A stretch of DNA of 64,000 bases from Talpa occidentalis (GCF_014898055.3 NW_023604861.1:84292399-84356398), one strand, 5' to 3'. Shown: positions 46,635-58,924, counted from the stretch's first letter. Notes: generated by a model from the letters alone, not told the origin. Program-made: numbers and translations.

Positions 46635-46835
46635 TGTTACACACTCTTCTAAGGGCTTTGGCATATTAAACTATTCAATTTCAACAACCCTATGAGGCAG
46701 GGACCAATAGAGCACCCATTTTACAGATATGGAGACTGAGGAGGTTAAGTGAGATGCCCAAAGTCCCAGAATAGCAGCAGTATTTGAACTGCACTGGGGT
46801 TTCAGCTCCAGGGTCTTAACTACCACAAGCTCCCA
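46635..46835 (-). mobile_element. MIR SINE
   Basis: CAACCCTATGAGGCAGGGAC, CATTTTACAGATATGGAGAC and GAGGTTAAGTGAGATGCC are antisense MIR landmarks. Confidence 0.88.
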
Positions 46836-46984
46836 TCTCTAAGTGCTCGCAGGCCTCTGCACACTGTTCTGCCATTGCAGGAATGTAATATGTTTGGAGA
46901 TCTTCCCATGTCAGTGCACAGAGAGCCTCACTCTTTCTAACAGAAATCTTGAACTAATATAGTATAAACTGGACCCCACTAGTG

Positions 46985-47290
46985 GACTTTCAGTCCATTT
47001 CCATCTTTTTTTTTATTGTGGTAAAATACACATAATATAAAAATGTTCCATTTTAACCATCTTTAAATGGCTCTTCAGTGGCAGTAAGTACATTGACCAT
47101 CCATCCCCAGAACATTTTCATCTTCCCTAACTGAAACTCTGTTCCTATTAGACACCAATTCCCCACCTGTACTCCCCACTCCTAGCAACCACCACTCTAC
47201 CTTCTGTCCCTGTCAATTTGACCACGCTAGATTCTTCACATAAACAGAATCATTTAATATTTTCCTTTAGAGACTGTCTGATCTTTGGCT
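46985..47290. mobile_element. Old L1 3'-region remnant
   Basis: TTGTGGTAAAATACACATAA, CATTTTAACCATCTTTAAAT and CTAGCAACCACCACTCTACC are landmarks of an old L1 (L1M-type) segment. Confidence 0.65.
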
Positions 47291-47594
47291 ATTACAACCA
47301 CGTGCCAGTGGATTTCCCAGTGGATACAATATCATTATTGTATCATTAGCATTGAAAGAAAAAGGAGAAATGTATGCAGCTTTCTCTGACAGGATGTAGA
47401 AGAAATGAATGGCTGTTTAAGAGAGAGGAAGTGGGCAATTGAGGGCCTGGAAAGGGAGAATCGCTTTTTATTCTGTACCTTTTTATATATCTTTAGAATT
47501 GTATAGACTGTTTATATGTTACCTATTCAAAAATAATTGTTAGAAGAATCAAGAGTAACTTCTAGAAAAATAGAAACAGGGTGCACAACTTCTA

Positions 47595-48040
47595 AGCTCT
47601 TTATTGAGACCTATGGCCCAGACACAAACTGTTAACCATCCAAAAAACCCATTCCCCTTTCTTCCAGAGTAATGGAAAGGTGGGTGACTGACCTCCACAT
47701 TGCATTCCCCAAACTCCTTGACAGCTAAACTTGTCTATGTGGCTTAGTCCCCCAGTGGCATCTGGGGGGAAGTAAGATGTCCCTTTCCCTGACCAATGCT
47801 CCTCCTCCCATTTGCCAGAGCAAGGATGTGGCTGCAGCCCAACCTGGGCCAGGCAGAGGATGATGTCCAAGGAGATGGTGGAGAAACATGATGGAAGGAG
47901 CCTGGGTTCCTGAGTGGCCCTGTGGAGCAGAGGCACCTGCCCACCAAGAACTTGGACTGTTTCATGGGAAAGAAATAAACTGTCTTATTTGAGGTGATGT
48001 ATTTTGGGATTTTTTTTTCATGAGAGCAACAAGTATAACC
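47595..48040 (+). mobile_element. MaLR/ERVL-type LTR remnant
   Basis: AGCCTGGGTTCCTGAGTGGC, GAAAGAAATAAACTGTCTTA and GTATTTTGGGATTTTTTTTTC (abbreviated) resemble the 3' half of an old mammalian LTR. No coding sequence. Confidence 0.45.
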
Positions 48041-49194
48041 CCAGAATAATCCATGCCTTAAAAAATATCAGGGAAGCCTTTTTAGAGAAGAGAAGGAGGA
48101 CTGAAAGCTAAGATAGCGTATGAGGTTCATCTTCTGGCATCTGGTAATGTTCCAGCCTCAAGAGAATTTGGGGTGAGGTAGGAGGAGTATCTCTATTTTA
48201 AACTAAAATTCCCAGTAATGACCTGATCTACTTTGGGTTCACCCTATCTCCGGGCTGCAGAACAACAGTCAGGGTCACAGATTTGAGCACAAGCTTCACT
48301 GCTACTTTGCATGGTCTTCCTGTGCAAGTTACCTCATCCTTTAGACTCACACTGTTTTTAGAATTAATCAGGCAGAAGAGGGGCAGGAGGTGGAAGCTAG
48401 CCTTACCAGGGCCCCTTTCTGTCTGGTAGTGCCAGACCCAGCTTGTAGGAAGAGCAGGGCAAGGGCCTGGGTCACACTCCTTGGGTCTGGGCCTTTTTTC
48501 TGTGATCTGTGAGACCTATGAGTTGCATGCAGGGTGCAGAAATGGCAGCCGGTACTGCCCACAAGCTAAGAACTGTTTACAAGTTTAAAGTTTCATGAGC
48601 CAGTTGTACAAAGATCATCCTAGGATGGAAGGCATTTGAGGAAGGGCCAAAAGAGATGCAGTGAACAGTCCTTCCACATTGACTGGGACTGGGAGCCTCC
48701 AACACCTCATCACCCCTCAGAAACAGCTCCATTTTAGACTATTAGAATCCTGGGTGTGACCTGTTCTCCCTTGAGACTCGGCCCTTCTCCTTTGTGTCTC
48801 TGACTGAACATATAAAAATGTGCAGCCCCAGTCCCTTGGAACTCTGCAAGGGACTGCAGCGATGAGCCAGTATGGATAGGAGACTTTGGACCTTGCTGAG
48901 GTCTCAGCCTGGAGAATGAGGACAGAGAATGTGGGGGAAGCAGGCTGAATGAGAGGTGGGTGTTACATGCAGAAGTTTGCTGACTTCAGAAATGCCCAGT
49001 GTCTCCGCTGAGTTGCCATCTCAATCTATTCAAACCCTGCTGCAGAGGCCGAGAAAGAGGGGCAGAGGTGAGTCCCAAACAAGGGTCAAGGAGAAAGCAG
49101 GGGACTGGCCTTCTAGCACCAGACCCCAGACTAAGGAGTAACTTCCCAGGCCCCTCCCACAGTCTAGCTGGCTCCCTCCCCTCTGCCTCCTTCC

Positions 49195-49420
49195 AAGCTG
49201 CTTCTCCAAACCTCCCAAGGCAGCAAAGACAGAGCCTATTTAAAACAACCTCCAGAAGGTAATTAAACGGAGCCTGAAGGGGATCCTTCTGTAAAGCAAA
49301 GGATGCCTCCATGAAACAAAAAGTGTCTTCCAAATTTATCGGTTGGGCCAATCCCATTATTCTTCTCCATTAATGCTGTTGCCATGGTAACTCCCAGGTA
49401 ATGTGCACGTAAGCAAGTCT
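49195..49420. promoter_or_regulatory. Candidate regulatory block with X-box and CCAAT
   Basis: GTTGCCATGGTAAC at 49378-49391 fits the RFX X-box GTTRCCATGGYAAC on both strands. GGGCCAATCC (about 49345-49354) is an NF-Y-type CCAAT box about 25 bp away. CTCCATTAATGC and AAGGTAATTAAACGG add homeodomain-type cores. The block is free of repeats. Confidence 0.5.
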
Positions 49421-49541
49421 CTGTGGGGTGAAGACACCCCCAATTCTATAGATACAAGAAAGAAGGAAGAATTTCCCCCAGTTCTGCAGCATGGCCACAG
49501 CAGGCACGACTCATGCAGCCTCTCTCCAGCAAGAGAATGGA

Positions 49542-49690
49542 CCCGCTGCTTCCCCTCAGCAGTGGATTTCAGTAGATCCACCTGTTCTGCTCCCCACTCT
49601 GTCTCTGATGAATCCTCTCAGCCCCCACATCTCTGGCTTACAGCCCAGCTCTTGTATGTATAAATAAATAAAATAAATCTTTAAAAAACA
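49542..49690 (+). mobile_element. 5'-truncated tRNA-derived SINE
   Basis: Only the 3' half is present: CCCCTCAGCAGTGGATTTCA, GATGAATCCTCTCAGCCCCC and an (ATAA)n tail. The tRNA-like head is missing. Confidence 0.88.
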
Positions 49691-49724
49691 TAGAGAGAGA
49701 GGACACCCCCAGAGTCAAACCAGG

Positions 49725-49845
49725 GGTTGGAGTTTCAGATCTTCCACTTACTGATCATGTGATGTGCGGCAAGTTTCTTAATCTTTTGAGCCTCCACTGC
49801 CTGCTTTGTAACATGGGGATACTTACTTTCATGATCACTGTAAAT
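49725..49845 (+). mobile_element. MIR SINE remnant
   Basis: GGCAAGTTTCTTAATCTTTTG (abbreviated) then GCCTCCACTGCCTGCTTTGT and AACATGGGGATACTTA match the sense MIR core. Confidence 0.7.
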
Positions 49846-49854
49846 ATTGAGTTC

Positions 49855-50420
49855 ATATATTCAGCAAAAATCTACTGAGCCTCTATTATGTGCTAGGCAC
49901 CGCTCTAGGCACTAAGAACACACCAGTAAGCAAAAAGGCCAAAACTCTCTACATTTGTAGAGCTTACATGCTAGTGGGGGTGACTGAGTCCTCCCAGTGG
50001 GACTGTCAATAAAAACAAACAATAAAAATAAGTAAACAATAAAAATAAAAAATAAATTCTCTGATATGTCGGAAGACTGTGTATTCAGGAACGGAGGGAA
50101 AGTAGCCCACATCACGGAAGGACAGAGCTTGCGCTGGATGGGGAAGGAGCATTTTCAGTAAGTGGTGGATAGTTTTCATTGAGGTGACATTGGAGGAAAT
50201 ACTTAAAGGAAATAATGAGCCATAGAGATATCTGGTGGGAGATTGTTCTGGCACAGAAGAGCCATTGCAAAGGCCCTGAGGCAGAAGTGGGTCCGGTTGG
50301 CATACTTGAGGGACAAGAAGGCCAGTGTGACGAGTGGATTGAATAAAGGGGGGAGTAGAAAGTGAGGGCAGAGGAGAGTGAGGGCTCTGCAGGCTGTGCT
50401 AAAGGCTGGGGCTCCCCCCA
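49855..50420 (+). mobile_element. Ancient repeat, L2-like
   Basis: CTATTATGTGCTAGGCACCG, GAGCTTACATGCTAGTGGGG and GCAAAGGCCCTGAGGCAGAA are common ancient-repeat phrases, most likely L2. Moderate certainty on family. Confidence 0.5.
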
Positions 50421-50453
50421 GAGCAGAAAGCAGGGGCACTCATCCTGCCAGAG

Positions 50454-50652
50454 CAGTGATTCTTAACAGGGGGGCAGTTTTGCACTGGGGGACACTTGGC
50501 AATGTCTGGCTGTCATGATTTTGGAGGAGCTGCTGCTGCCCTCCAGTAGGTAGAAGTCAGGGATGCTGCTGAACAGCTTGCGGGTCACAGAACAACCCCA
50601 CACAAGGAGTCATGTGGCCTCACGCGCCAACTGTGCCGAGGCTGAGAAGCAA
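50454..50652 (+). mobile_element. MER20 DNA transposon
   Basis: GGGACACTTGGCAATGTCTG, GCCCTCCAGTAGGTAGAAGT and CAGGGATGCTGCTGAACAGC are MER20 landmarks in sense order. This is the second MER20 in the window. Confidence 0.8.
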
Positions 50653-51399
50653 GCAGTGAATCATGCTTTCCAGACCACACTGACTGCTGTACTGGGAACA
50701 GGGATGCAGGTGGAACAGGGAGACCACCCAGGAGGCCACCACTGACCCAGTCCAGAGATGGTTCTGTAGCACCCAGCATAATACCAACATCACACAAATG
50801 CTTCAAGTAACACTGATTACTTGCCTGCTCTGCGCTAATGGTGAGGGACAACCTGGGGGTGCCTCAATGGGGAAGGGTGCAGATCAGGATCTCAGAAGTC
50901 TAAGACTATGAGTCAGAGTAGACTGCGGGTGTAGGGGGATCAGCCAAGCCCTCCCTTCAAAAGCTTCTGATAAACCTGCTGACACTCATAGAAGACTTGG
51001 GGTGCAAGCATTTTTAACTCTGCATTTTTTCTGCTATTTCCAGCAAAGCCCAAACAACAGCTGACCCCATTTTCTCTCTGCCAGAGGAGACTTGCAAGAT
51101 CTCTTGCATCCCAGCTGCCCTTTCTCCTTGGCAGGATGCAGGAGGAGATTCATCCTGCAGGGGGCCTCTGAGGTGTTATGCTGGGTGCAGAACAAGCACT
51201 TAATAAAGATGGGCTGATTCCCAGGCTCCGGAGACTGTGGAAGGATGGATAAGAACCGCCACTCAGAAGCCTGGAGTGGCCTCCAGAGACTTGCACCCTC
51301 CCTCCTGACACTCCAATAGCTTCTAAGTTGGTTTCCTTGAGAGCACTTCCTCCTCCCCCTCCACCTGGCACTCCACCAGATGGACCCTACCACAGTACA

Positions 51400-51740
51400 C
51401 TCAATGCTACACCCTTGCTTGAGCGCTTCCAGTAGCTTCCTCTTGACCCACACAACACATCTAACATCTCTGTGTGGGTTTCAAAGACTTTCACAATCTG
51501 GCCTGTAACTTCCCAACTTCCTCTCCAACTTTCTCCCTCCCCTTATTTCCCTCCCTCTTCTCTCCTTTCCCTCCCTCTCAGCTCTTTTCTGTGACTTAGA
51601 AGGAACATCCCTCCCACTACCTCCCACTACCAGGGGTCTCTCCTTACAGTCCACATTTGCCTTACCCTTCAGGGCCTGCTATATGTCTTTCCACGAAACC
51701 TTTCTCATCAACTGTGTTTTAGAACTTTCTCCCCACTAAC
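51400..51740 (+). mobile_element. L2 3'-region remnant
   Basis: AGACTTTCACAATCTGGCCT and CTTACCCTTCAGGGCCTGC are L2 landmarks in order. Confidence 0.5.
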
Positions 51741-52109
51741 TCCCGCCTGCCTTATCCTTGGCTCCAGCAGCTTCGCCACCAGCCCGGCCTCTACCACTCT
51801 GGTGTTTGCATCATGTAGATGCTGAGAGCCAGCAGCTATGGGCAAGAATCAGGGTGTATGCTGACTTCCCCAGGGCCCAGCCACCTCAGCATCTTTTACA
51901 CACAGGAGCTCAGTGAGGGCCCACTGCCTGACTGACAGCATGACTGCACATGTGTAACTGGGCTAAGAGGCCTTCACAGACACCAAGCTCCTCGGACTGG
52001 CCCCTGCAGCCACATTTGTGAACATTACTCACTCTGCCCCCAGGGTTGTGCACATTATTCTATCCACTGACTCCATTCCTTTCCAAATTCACCTTTGGAG
52101 AGTAAAATA

Positions 52110-52300
52110 CTCCCATTTGGATTTCAAAAGCCAGTGTCAGATCCCCATCCTGCTATACATTGCCTGTGTGACCTTAGGTGAGTAATAAACCTCACTGAGC
52201 CTCAGTTGTCTTGCCTGTCAAACAGGCAGGCATAGGTCCCTACCAAATAGGGTTCCTGGGAAGATGAACTGAGATGAAATGTGTAAAGCGCTGGCACTGT
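52110..52300 (+). mobile_element. MIR SINE
   Basis: TGTGTGACCTTAGGTGAGTA, CACTGAGCCTCAGTTGTCTT and GATGAAATGTGTAAAGCGCT are sense MIR landmarks. Confidence 0.85.
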
Positions 52301-55080
52301 GGAGGGGTCTCCCTTACTTGGCCCACCTGTGTCTATCCACAGCAAACCATCAAGCAAAACCCAGTATATAAAGTGCCGACAGCAGAGTCAACACCCAGAA
52401 ATTCAGCTGCCTGTGCTTACATTCTGCTGTCATCTCTGGCCATCTTACTTAACTGATCGTTACAATCCTTATGAGGGTTTTTAGTGCATCATTTCTATTT
52501 GTCAAGCCCAAAGAGTAAATGACACTATTTTTATTTTATCCTGTGGACTAACTATTCATTGGTGTAGCAAACCTTTCTAGCAGGTTAACAGTTGCTAAAG
52601 GAGATATAAGCCACCCACTACAGAAGATCAAGCCCAAACCATCAGGTGTGAAAAACTAGCAATCCACATGCACATTCCCACTGTACAGGGCTGTAGCCAG
52701 AGGGCAGATTAGATAACAGACTGGCATGCAGGTCACCCAGTGCAGTCCCCACATTAGGACAAGCCTGCAGGCATCAGGATGCAGCCACAGGCTTCTGACT
52801 CGCATGGCTGCAAGAGGACATCGGAGCAGGCACGGAGCCCAGAAGTGGATGAGGCTGCTGTCCAGACTGAAATCAAGAACCACCCTGGGCCTCTGCAGAC
52901 AACACAGACATGACACTTGAGCAGGGCCAACCTGGACCGGAAATGGAGGACTGGCCTTAATTCCAGACTGCTGATCCTTACCCACCCCCTGAGCTGGCCT
53001 GTCATCACCCATCCCCTTAGTTCCCGTGTATGTGTTGGCCAGATTGGGTTGTGGCTTTGTAGATGAACCCCAGGGAGGGAAGCACTGTGAAAGGCAGGGG
53101 AGTCAAGGGTGGTGGGTGGGGGAGGGAGGAAGAGAGAGTAGCTGCTTATTAGAGGGACAGAGCGGCAGACTCACACCTAGAGCACCGTGCTACCCAGTCA
53201 CCAGATGGACACTGCAGGCATCACCAACACCAGACAGAATGGAATAGCATGGTTAGTGCCAAGTCCCGCTGCCCCCTCTCCCAACTCTCTGCCTCCCCTC
53301 CTCCTGGCACCCTGGAGATACATGGGGGCTTTCAGGACAGAAAAACAAAGGAGGCCCAGGAAATAGGACAAGCGACTTTAAGTTACTAAAGGAAGTAAAG
53401 GAAAACATGGCCTTATTCCCCAAACCCTGGGAGCTAGAGGAGTCCCAAAAGGCCAACCTTAGCAAAGCCAAGACACAGGGGAGCTTGGGCCAGCATAGAT
53501 GCTGGACCTATTCCTGACAGATTTGAAAGGAACCGCAGGGTCCAAGGACTAGTTCTACCTGGGGAGGGAGCATGTCAGGTCAGGCCACCCAGGCTCCTCA
53601 GTGCCTGTGGCTGAGAGAATTGCGCTTGGGTATGAGATCACAGCCCACCCACACTGCTGATGTTTGCTCCAACTCAGCAAGCAGTAAAGATCCTGAAGAC
53701 GGACCCTGACTAGCCAGGCTGCAACCTTCTTACTCCTCAAGGATCCGCATCACTGGCTGGCACATTCCTTCTCCCTTCACATTGTCGGCTGCAGCTGAGC
53801 ACACTCGCCTGCCACTCCTCTGGAGGGCCTTGCTCTGTGCTCACAACGTGCTTCCTCATCTAGATTGCTCCTGCACCAGCATTTCTTCCTCACCAGCCTC
53901 TTCTCCACCTTCAAATCTCAGGTGAGAAATCGCTGCCAGGCACCCCTAGTCTAGAATTACCATTTCCTCTGCTATTCCACAGCATCACATGTTTTCACTC
54001 TCATTGCCTAGATTCTTGGGGATCCAAGAGGCTAGATCCTCACCAGCTTCTTCTTGCTCTCTCACCTACGCCCTAGTACTAAGCCTGGCCTAGAGGTGTT
54101 CTAGACACATGATGGAATTAACTGCACTGGGAGAGCTGATGGCTAAGCCACCTCACCCAGGAAGTACCAGCCAAGCACTAGTATATTATGTTGGCAGCAG
54201 AAAGCTGCAATATGGGCTTTATACCTAAAGGTATTAAAAGAAGACAGGGCAGTGCCTTGTAGTTACCAGAAGGGAAAAACAGACTATAGAGGAAAGGGGA
54301 CAGCAGCAAGTTTTAGGATGGAAAATGAAGATTTTCAGTAACCGATCCAGCAGAGAGAGGGAAGCATCCTTGCAGAAGGCATGCTGAAGAAGCCAGCAGG
54401 ACAATAGTCAAGCTCAAGACTTGGAGGTACCAGGTACCACAGGAAAAATTAGTTACTCAAAGGGCTAAACATAGAGGATTGGTTCAAAGTCTGTACTCAA
54501 AGTAGGAGAATACCCAGGCTTTTCCTGCATAGAAGGGTGACCCTCAACTGTGTCTTCCAAATGTAGAGGTTTATCAACCTTCTGGAAAAACTGAATCCAA
54601 GTGACTGACTCCTTATTTTGAAGCACAGGGGAGGGTGGGAGTAGGTGAAGCTAAAAGTCAAGAAATTCATAAAAGTATGTTAAGTGGATATTGGGAGGGT
54701 AGACGCCTTCCCCTACTTGGTTTCTTCCAGAATGAAGCAGAGAAATGAGGTAACACTGCTTTCACGGAATAGGAAGAGGATTCTACAAAAAAGAGTAAAG
54801 AAACGAAATAATTAAAATACCTCTCAGAAATTAAAATTATACCATCTAAGTGTTGAAAATACGCTCTAGGAAATTTCCTGCAAAGTCAAACAGAAGGACA
54901 AAGTAGTGGAACAGAAGAGGGAAAAAAAAGATAAGGAAATCTCAGTGTCACTCTAATAGGAGAGCCAAAATAAGAGGAAAATATCAAATAAACAATATAA
55001 GAAAATTTGCCAGAACTAAGAGACACGAGTCTCCAGATTAAAGGGGGTCACAAAACAGGAACCCCAAATAATTAAATTTT

Positions 55081-55363
55081 TTAAAAAGATTTATTTATTT
55101 ATTTGTTTGTTTGTTTGTTTGTTTATACAAGAACCGGGGTACAGGCCAGATGCACGGGAGGGTGAGAGGATTCACTGGAGACAGAGAGGGAACAGAACAG
55201 GCAGACTGATGAAATACACTGCTGAGGGAAGCAGCAGGCACGACAGGAGAGGTCTGCCACGCCATGTGGGACCCTCGCCAGCCAGCAGGGATCGAATGGG
55301 CACTGCAGAGGCTGCAGATAGCTTCACAGCGCTGCCTCAACTACCTGTGCCACCAGGGGAGGC
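55081..55363 (-). mobile_element. tRNA-derived SINE, A/B intermediate
   Basis: Antisense copy with a (TTTG)n-expanded tail. The target duplication CCCCAAATAATTAAATTTT is at 55062-55080 and 55364-55382 (the last bases merge with the tail). Confidence 0.94.
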
Positions 55364-56241
55364 CCCCAAATAATTAAATTTTAAAAAATGACATTGTGAC
55401 ATAGAAGGGTGACACTTATGACCTTCACCTGTGTCCCCCAGATGCTGGAGGTTTATCATCCTGGAAAAACTGAATCTAAGTGACTGACTCCAGTCCTACT
55501 GATTCTTTCAGCATGCTCTCTGCAAGGGATGCTTCCTTCTCTCTGCTGGGTCATTTACTAAAAATCTATTCATTTTCCCAAAGAAAAAAACTGTCATGTG
55601 TAAAATATCTGGAAATGAAATAGTATCATATCTTCCACAGCTTTACTGGAAAAGAACAATGTCTTCACAATTCTGAAGGAAAATGATTGTCAACCTAGAA
55701 TTTTCTCCTCACACAAACTATCAATGAAGGCTGAGTGCAGAATTACAATTTTTTAGACCTAAAACAACTAAAAATTTTCTTTTCATTTGCTCTTTTTTTT
55801 TCAGGAAGTTACAAAGTACGGTGTTCCACAAAAATGCAGGTGTACACCAAGAGGAAGCCCTGGAACTAGAGGAGGCGGGCTCCAGAAAAAAAAATGAAAC
55901 CGAAGGACAAGAGTCTTCAGATTGAAAAGAAGCACTGAAAATATAAAAATACTGCTAGAGAGCACCAAAATAATTAGTGACAGTAGAAAGAAAAATGAGG
56001 CAATTATTAACTCCAGATAAAAAGAGAGGAAATATAATCAGGATATCATCAATTACTCTACAGTAAATTTTAGTTATATAATTATAATAACAATGCATAT
56101 TAAGTATCCATGATCCCAAAACCATGCTAATTCTGTTGGGAGAGTGATGAAAGTAGGAGAGGGAAGCACATTTAGGGGTGTAGATAATAAGACAGATGAT
56201 TCCTCAACTACCATAATGGATGTTACAAATGAACTAGCTGA

Positions 56242-56518
56242 GGGCCTCCCTGGTGGTGCAAGGGGTTAAGCACCACACCATGAAGCAATCCGCAGCCTCT
56301 GCAGCATGAGTTCGATCCCTGGCCAGCCAGGGAATAGCCCACATGGAGCAGCAGACCTCTCCTGTCTTGCCTGCTGCTCCCCTCAGCAGTGTGTTTCAGT
56401 CAGTCTGTCTATTCTGTTCCCCACTCTGTCTCTGGTGAATCCTCTCACACCCCACATCTCTGGCCTGTACCCCAGCTCTTGTATGCAAAAATAAATAAAT
56501 CTTAAAAAAAAAAAAAAA
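56242..56518 (+). mobile_element. tRNA-derived SINE, left unit of a dimer
   Basis: A full-length subfamily B copy. Its poly-A runs directly into the next SINE with only AGA-type spacer and no target duplication between the units. The left flank is GAACTAGCTGAG (56231-56242). Confidence 0.94.
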
Positions 56519-56520
56519 GA

Positions 56521-56800
56521 GGGCCTCCCTGGTGGCGCAAGAGGTTAAGACAAAACCTATGAAGCTGTCCACAGCCACTGCAGCACAGAGTTCAATACCC
56601 TGCCAGGGAGCTATGCAAATGGCGCAGCAGACCTCTCTTGACTCTCCCACTGCTCCCCTCAGCAGTGTTCTGCAGACAATCTGCCTGTTCTGTTCCCCAC
56701 TCTGTCTCTGATGAATCCTCTCACCCCCCTATATCTCTGGCCTGTACCCCAGCTCTTGTATGCATAAATAAATAAATCTTTTAAAAAAAATAAAAAAAGA
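56521..56800 (+). mobile_element. tRNA-derived SINE, right unit of a dimer
   Basis: A full-length subfamily B copy in the same orientation as its neighbour, followed by GAACTAGTTGAG (56801-56812), which pairs with the duplication on the far left of the first unit. Confidence 0.94.
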
Positions 56801-57215
56801 GAACTAGTTGAGAAATGTCAGTATAGATAAGTAGATAAGTATATTACTTGAAAATATAGTTTTCTATCTGAAGAAACAGTTAAAAGTATTTGCTTCTAGG
56901 GAACAGGAATGGGAGTTGGGGAGGGATAAGGCAGCATACCATTTTTCTTGAATGAAAAAATACTAAATTTTTAGTATTATTTGACTTATAAACTATGCTC
57001 ACATTACTTGAAAAAGCGTGAAATTAATTTTAATTTTTTTGAAATAAAGCTTATGAACAAAAGGAAAACTTTGGCATACTAACCACCATTCTCTGTAGTC
57101 ATTAAAATTGTCCTACACTACCTGCTCTTACTCCTCTCCCAAACCAAACACAACTATTAGTATTTCTATGAACTATAATTCAAGTTTTTACATGACATTA
57201 AAAAATGAAATTACA

Positions 57216-57486
57216 GGGCCTCCCTGGTGGTGCAGGGCTTAAATTCTCAGCACTATTGACAGCCACTGCAGCACCAGTTCAATCCTCTGCTAGGGAGCTA
57301 ACCCACATGGCGCAGCAGACCTCTCCTGTGTCACCCGCTGCACCCCTCAGCAGTGTATTTCAGTCAGTCTGCCTGTTCTGCTCCCCACTCTGTCTCTGGT
57401 GAATCCTCTCATTCCCCACCACACCTCTGGCCTACACGCCAGTTCTTATATGCATACATAAATAAAAATAAATCTTTTTTTTAAAT
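57216..57486 (+). mobile_element. tRNA-derived SINE, subfamily B
   Basis: It starts GGGCCTCCCTGGTGGTGCAG. The target duplication AAATGAAATTACA / AAATGAAATAACA is at 57203-57215 and 57487-57499. It lies about 430 bp downstream of exon a in transcript order. Confidence 0.93.
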
Positions 57487-57917
57487 AAATGAAATAACAG
57501 TGTCCTAGCCTAATCTCTGCCATCATCCCAGTCTTTCTCACACTCGACCTGAACTTTTGAATAGTGGTATACTGGCAAATATTTAATAATCAGTTTTGGA
57601 AAAGGAATTTATATTATTTGCCCATTTCCATCTTGTAAATACTCCCCTTGTTGCTGACTTCAAGCTACCACTGTGATCTCGCCGAGTGAGGAATTGGGAA
57701 GGGGTGCACATCGGCTCCAGCACGCCACTGCTGTTGGCTTTATTTAGCTTTATCACCACCAGACCTTGTTACTGAGAGACCCGAGGACCCCCTCTGAGGA
57801 ACAGAAGCCCACAGTAGTAGTAGATGTGGATACTGAAGGGAAGCGACATGGTTCTGGCTGCAGGAGAAGGGGTATGAATTTGCCACCTTCTCTCCTCTCC
57901 CCATCTTCATCAATTAC

Positions 57918-57995
57918 CTGTTCATTGGTGACCCCCGGGCGCAGGGTCCCATGCTTGTAATCCTCCAGCAGCTGTACTGCCTCTCTGAGACGTCT
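57918..57995 (-). CDS. SFXN5: SFXN5 coding exon a (about residues 58-83)
   Basis: This 78 bp exon is flanked on the minus strand by a CCCCCACAG acceptor and a GTAATTG donor. It encodes 26 whole codons (phase 0 at both ends), beginning [16 protein letters not shown] and ending GVTNEQ. This is the soluble N-terminal segment of sideroflexins before the first membrane span. It is the most 5' exon visible; the upstream exons, with the alanine/serine-rich start and the FxxTSFYGR-type motif, were not found between here and 64000. Skipping would be in frame. Confidence 0.95.
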
Positions 57996-58139
57996 CTGTG
58001 GGGGAAATAAAAAAACATTGAGTCACAGATCCAGGGCTCTTAGAACTCTCTCTCGTGGCAGAACATTAGTATCAATCAAGTCTGAATATTCAGTGTGTGA
58101 GGGCTGCCCTCCAGTTCATGGGACACGTGCAAAACATTA

Positions 58140-58920
58140 ACACCACCCAAATGTCCTTCCATAGAGGAAGGACTAAATGACAGTGGCATGATAATACTTA
58201 GCATATTATTTGGGAGTTTTAAAAGTGAAGTCAATCTACATGTGATTCCATAGCCATATCACCAACATATTTTTTTGAATGAGAAAGCAAATTACAGATC
58301 CGTATGATGCCATTCAATATACTAAACAAACAAGACACATGCACACATAGAAAACAATATTTTCTGTGAGAATATTTATATGTGTAAATGTATGAAAAAG
58401 CTCTAGGATAAGACCCGTCAAACTGGTGACAGGGGTTACACTGGGATAAGAGGAAAGAGCCCAGACTTGACAAGGAGTGTCAGAAAATTTCATCTTAGCT
58501 GTAATATTTAAAGTTTTCATATAGAACATGTTTATGTAATACATATATAATTTCTTTTCAACATTTTAAAAACACTAGCAGAGATTTACATACTAAAGTA
58601 CATATGGCTACAGTAACTGATAGGGAAAGAAGGGGAAAAAAAGAAGTATAGAATTGTATGATTTTTTTTTTCAATCTTAAAAGCTAAAGAAACAGAAACA
58701 GTGATAGAAGGCAGTCTTTGTCTACCAAAAGATTTGTATAAGAATATTCATAGCAGCACTATTCAAACAGTCCAAAATTGCAAACTCAAATGTCAATACT
58801 AGACTGGAAAAGTAAATTGTAGTATATGCACATGATGAAACATTATACAGAAATGAAAGAAACAAATTACAAACACATGCAGCAATGTGGATGAATCTCA
58901 CAATGTGAAAGAATTTATTT
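58140..58920 (+). mobile_element. Old L1 3' remnants
   Basis: CACCACCCAAATGTCCTTCC, ATTCATAGCAGCACTATTCA and GAATCTCACAATGTGAAAG are degraded L1 3' text. No open frame. Confidence 0.5.
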
Positions 58921-58924
58921 TCCA

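Larger units (their letters stand above)
43753..57917 (-). other. SFXN5: SFXN5 14.2-kb intron between exons a and b
   Basis: The intron contains MIRs near 44.2, 46.7, 49.77 and 52.2 kb, old L1 sequence near 47.0-47.3 kb, a MaLR-like segment at 47.6-48.0 kb, a MER20 at 50.45 kb, L2-like sequence, and SINEs at 46.0, 49.6, 55.1, 56.2-56.8 (dimer) and 57.2 kb. A block with X-box and CCAAT motifs lies at 49.2-49.4 kb. 52.4-55.0 kb is largely unassigned. Confidence 0.8.
12848..57995 (-). other. SFXN5: SFXN5 gene body, eight internal coding exons (partial gene)
   Basis: Sideroflexin-5 is a multi-pass mitochondrial inner-membrane protein of the sideroflexin/tricarboxylate carrier family. SFXN1 and SFXN3 of this family are serine transporters; the rat SFXN5 orthologue was described as a brain tricarboxylate carrier, and its physiological substrate is less settled. 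Eight exons on the minus strand splice in frame to about 151 residues. They show the family HPDT motif, the conserved FRMSGYIPFGTPIV hydrophobic entry, the asparagine-rich NYANRNA motif and the VPFPAV segment. FIQGYLGAVISAVSIA and [14 protein letters not shown] match SFXN5 rather than SFXN1-4 as I remember them. Introns in transcript order are about 14.2, 0.55, 1.8, 15.8, 0.96, 1.3 and 10.1 kb. The first coding exon(s) and the C-terminal half are outside the window. Confidence 0.95.
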
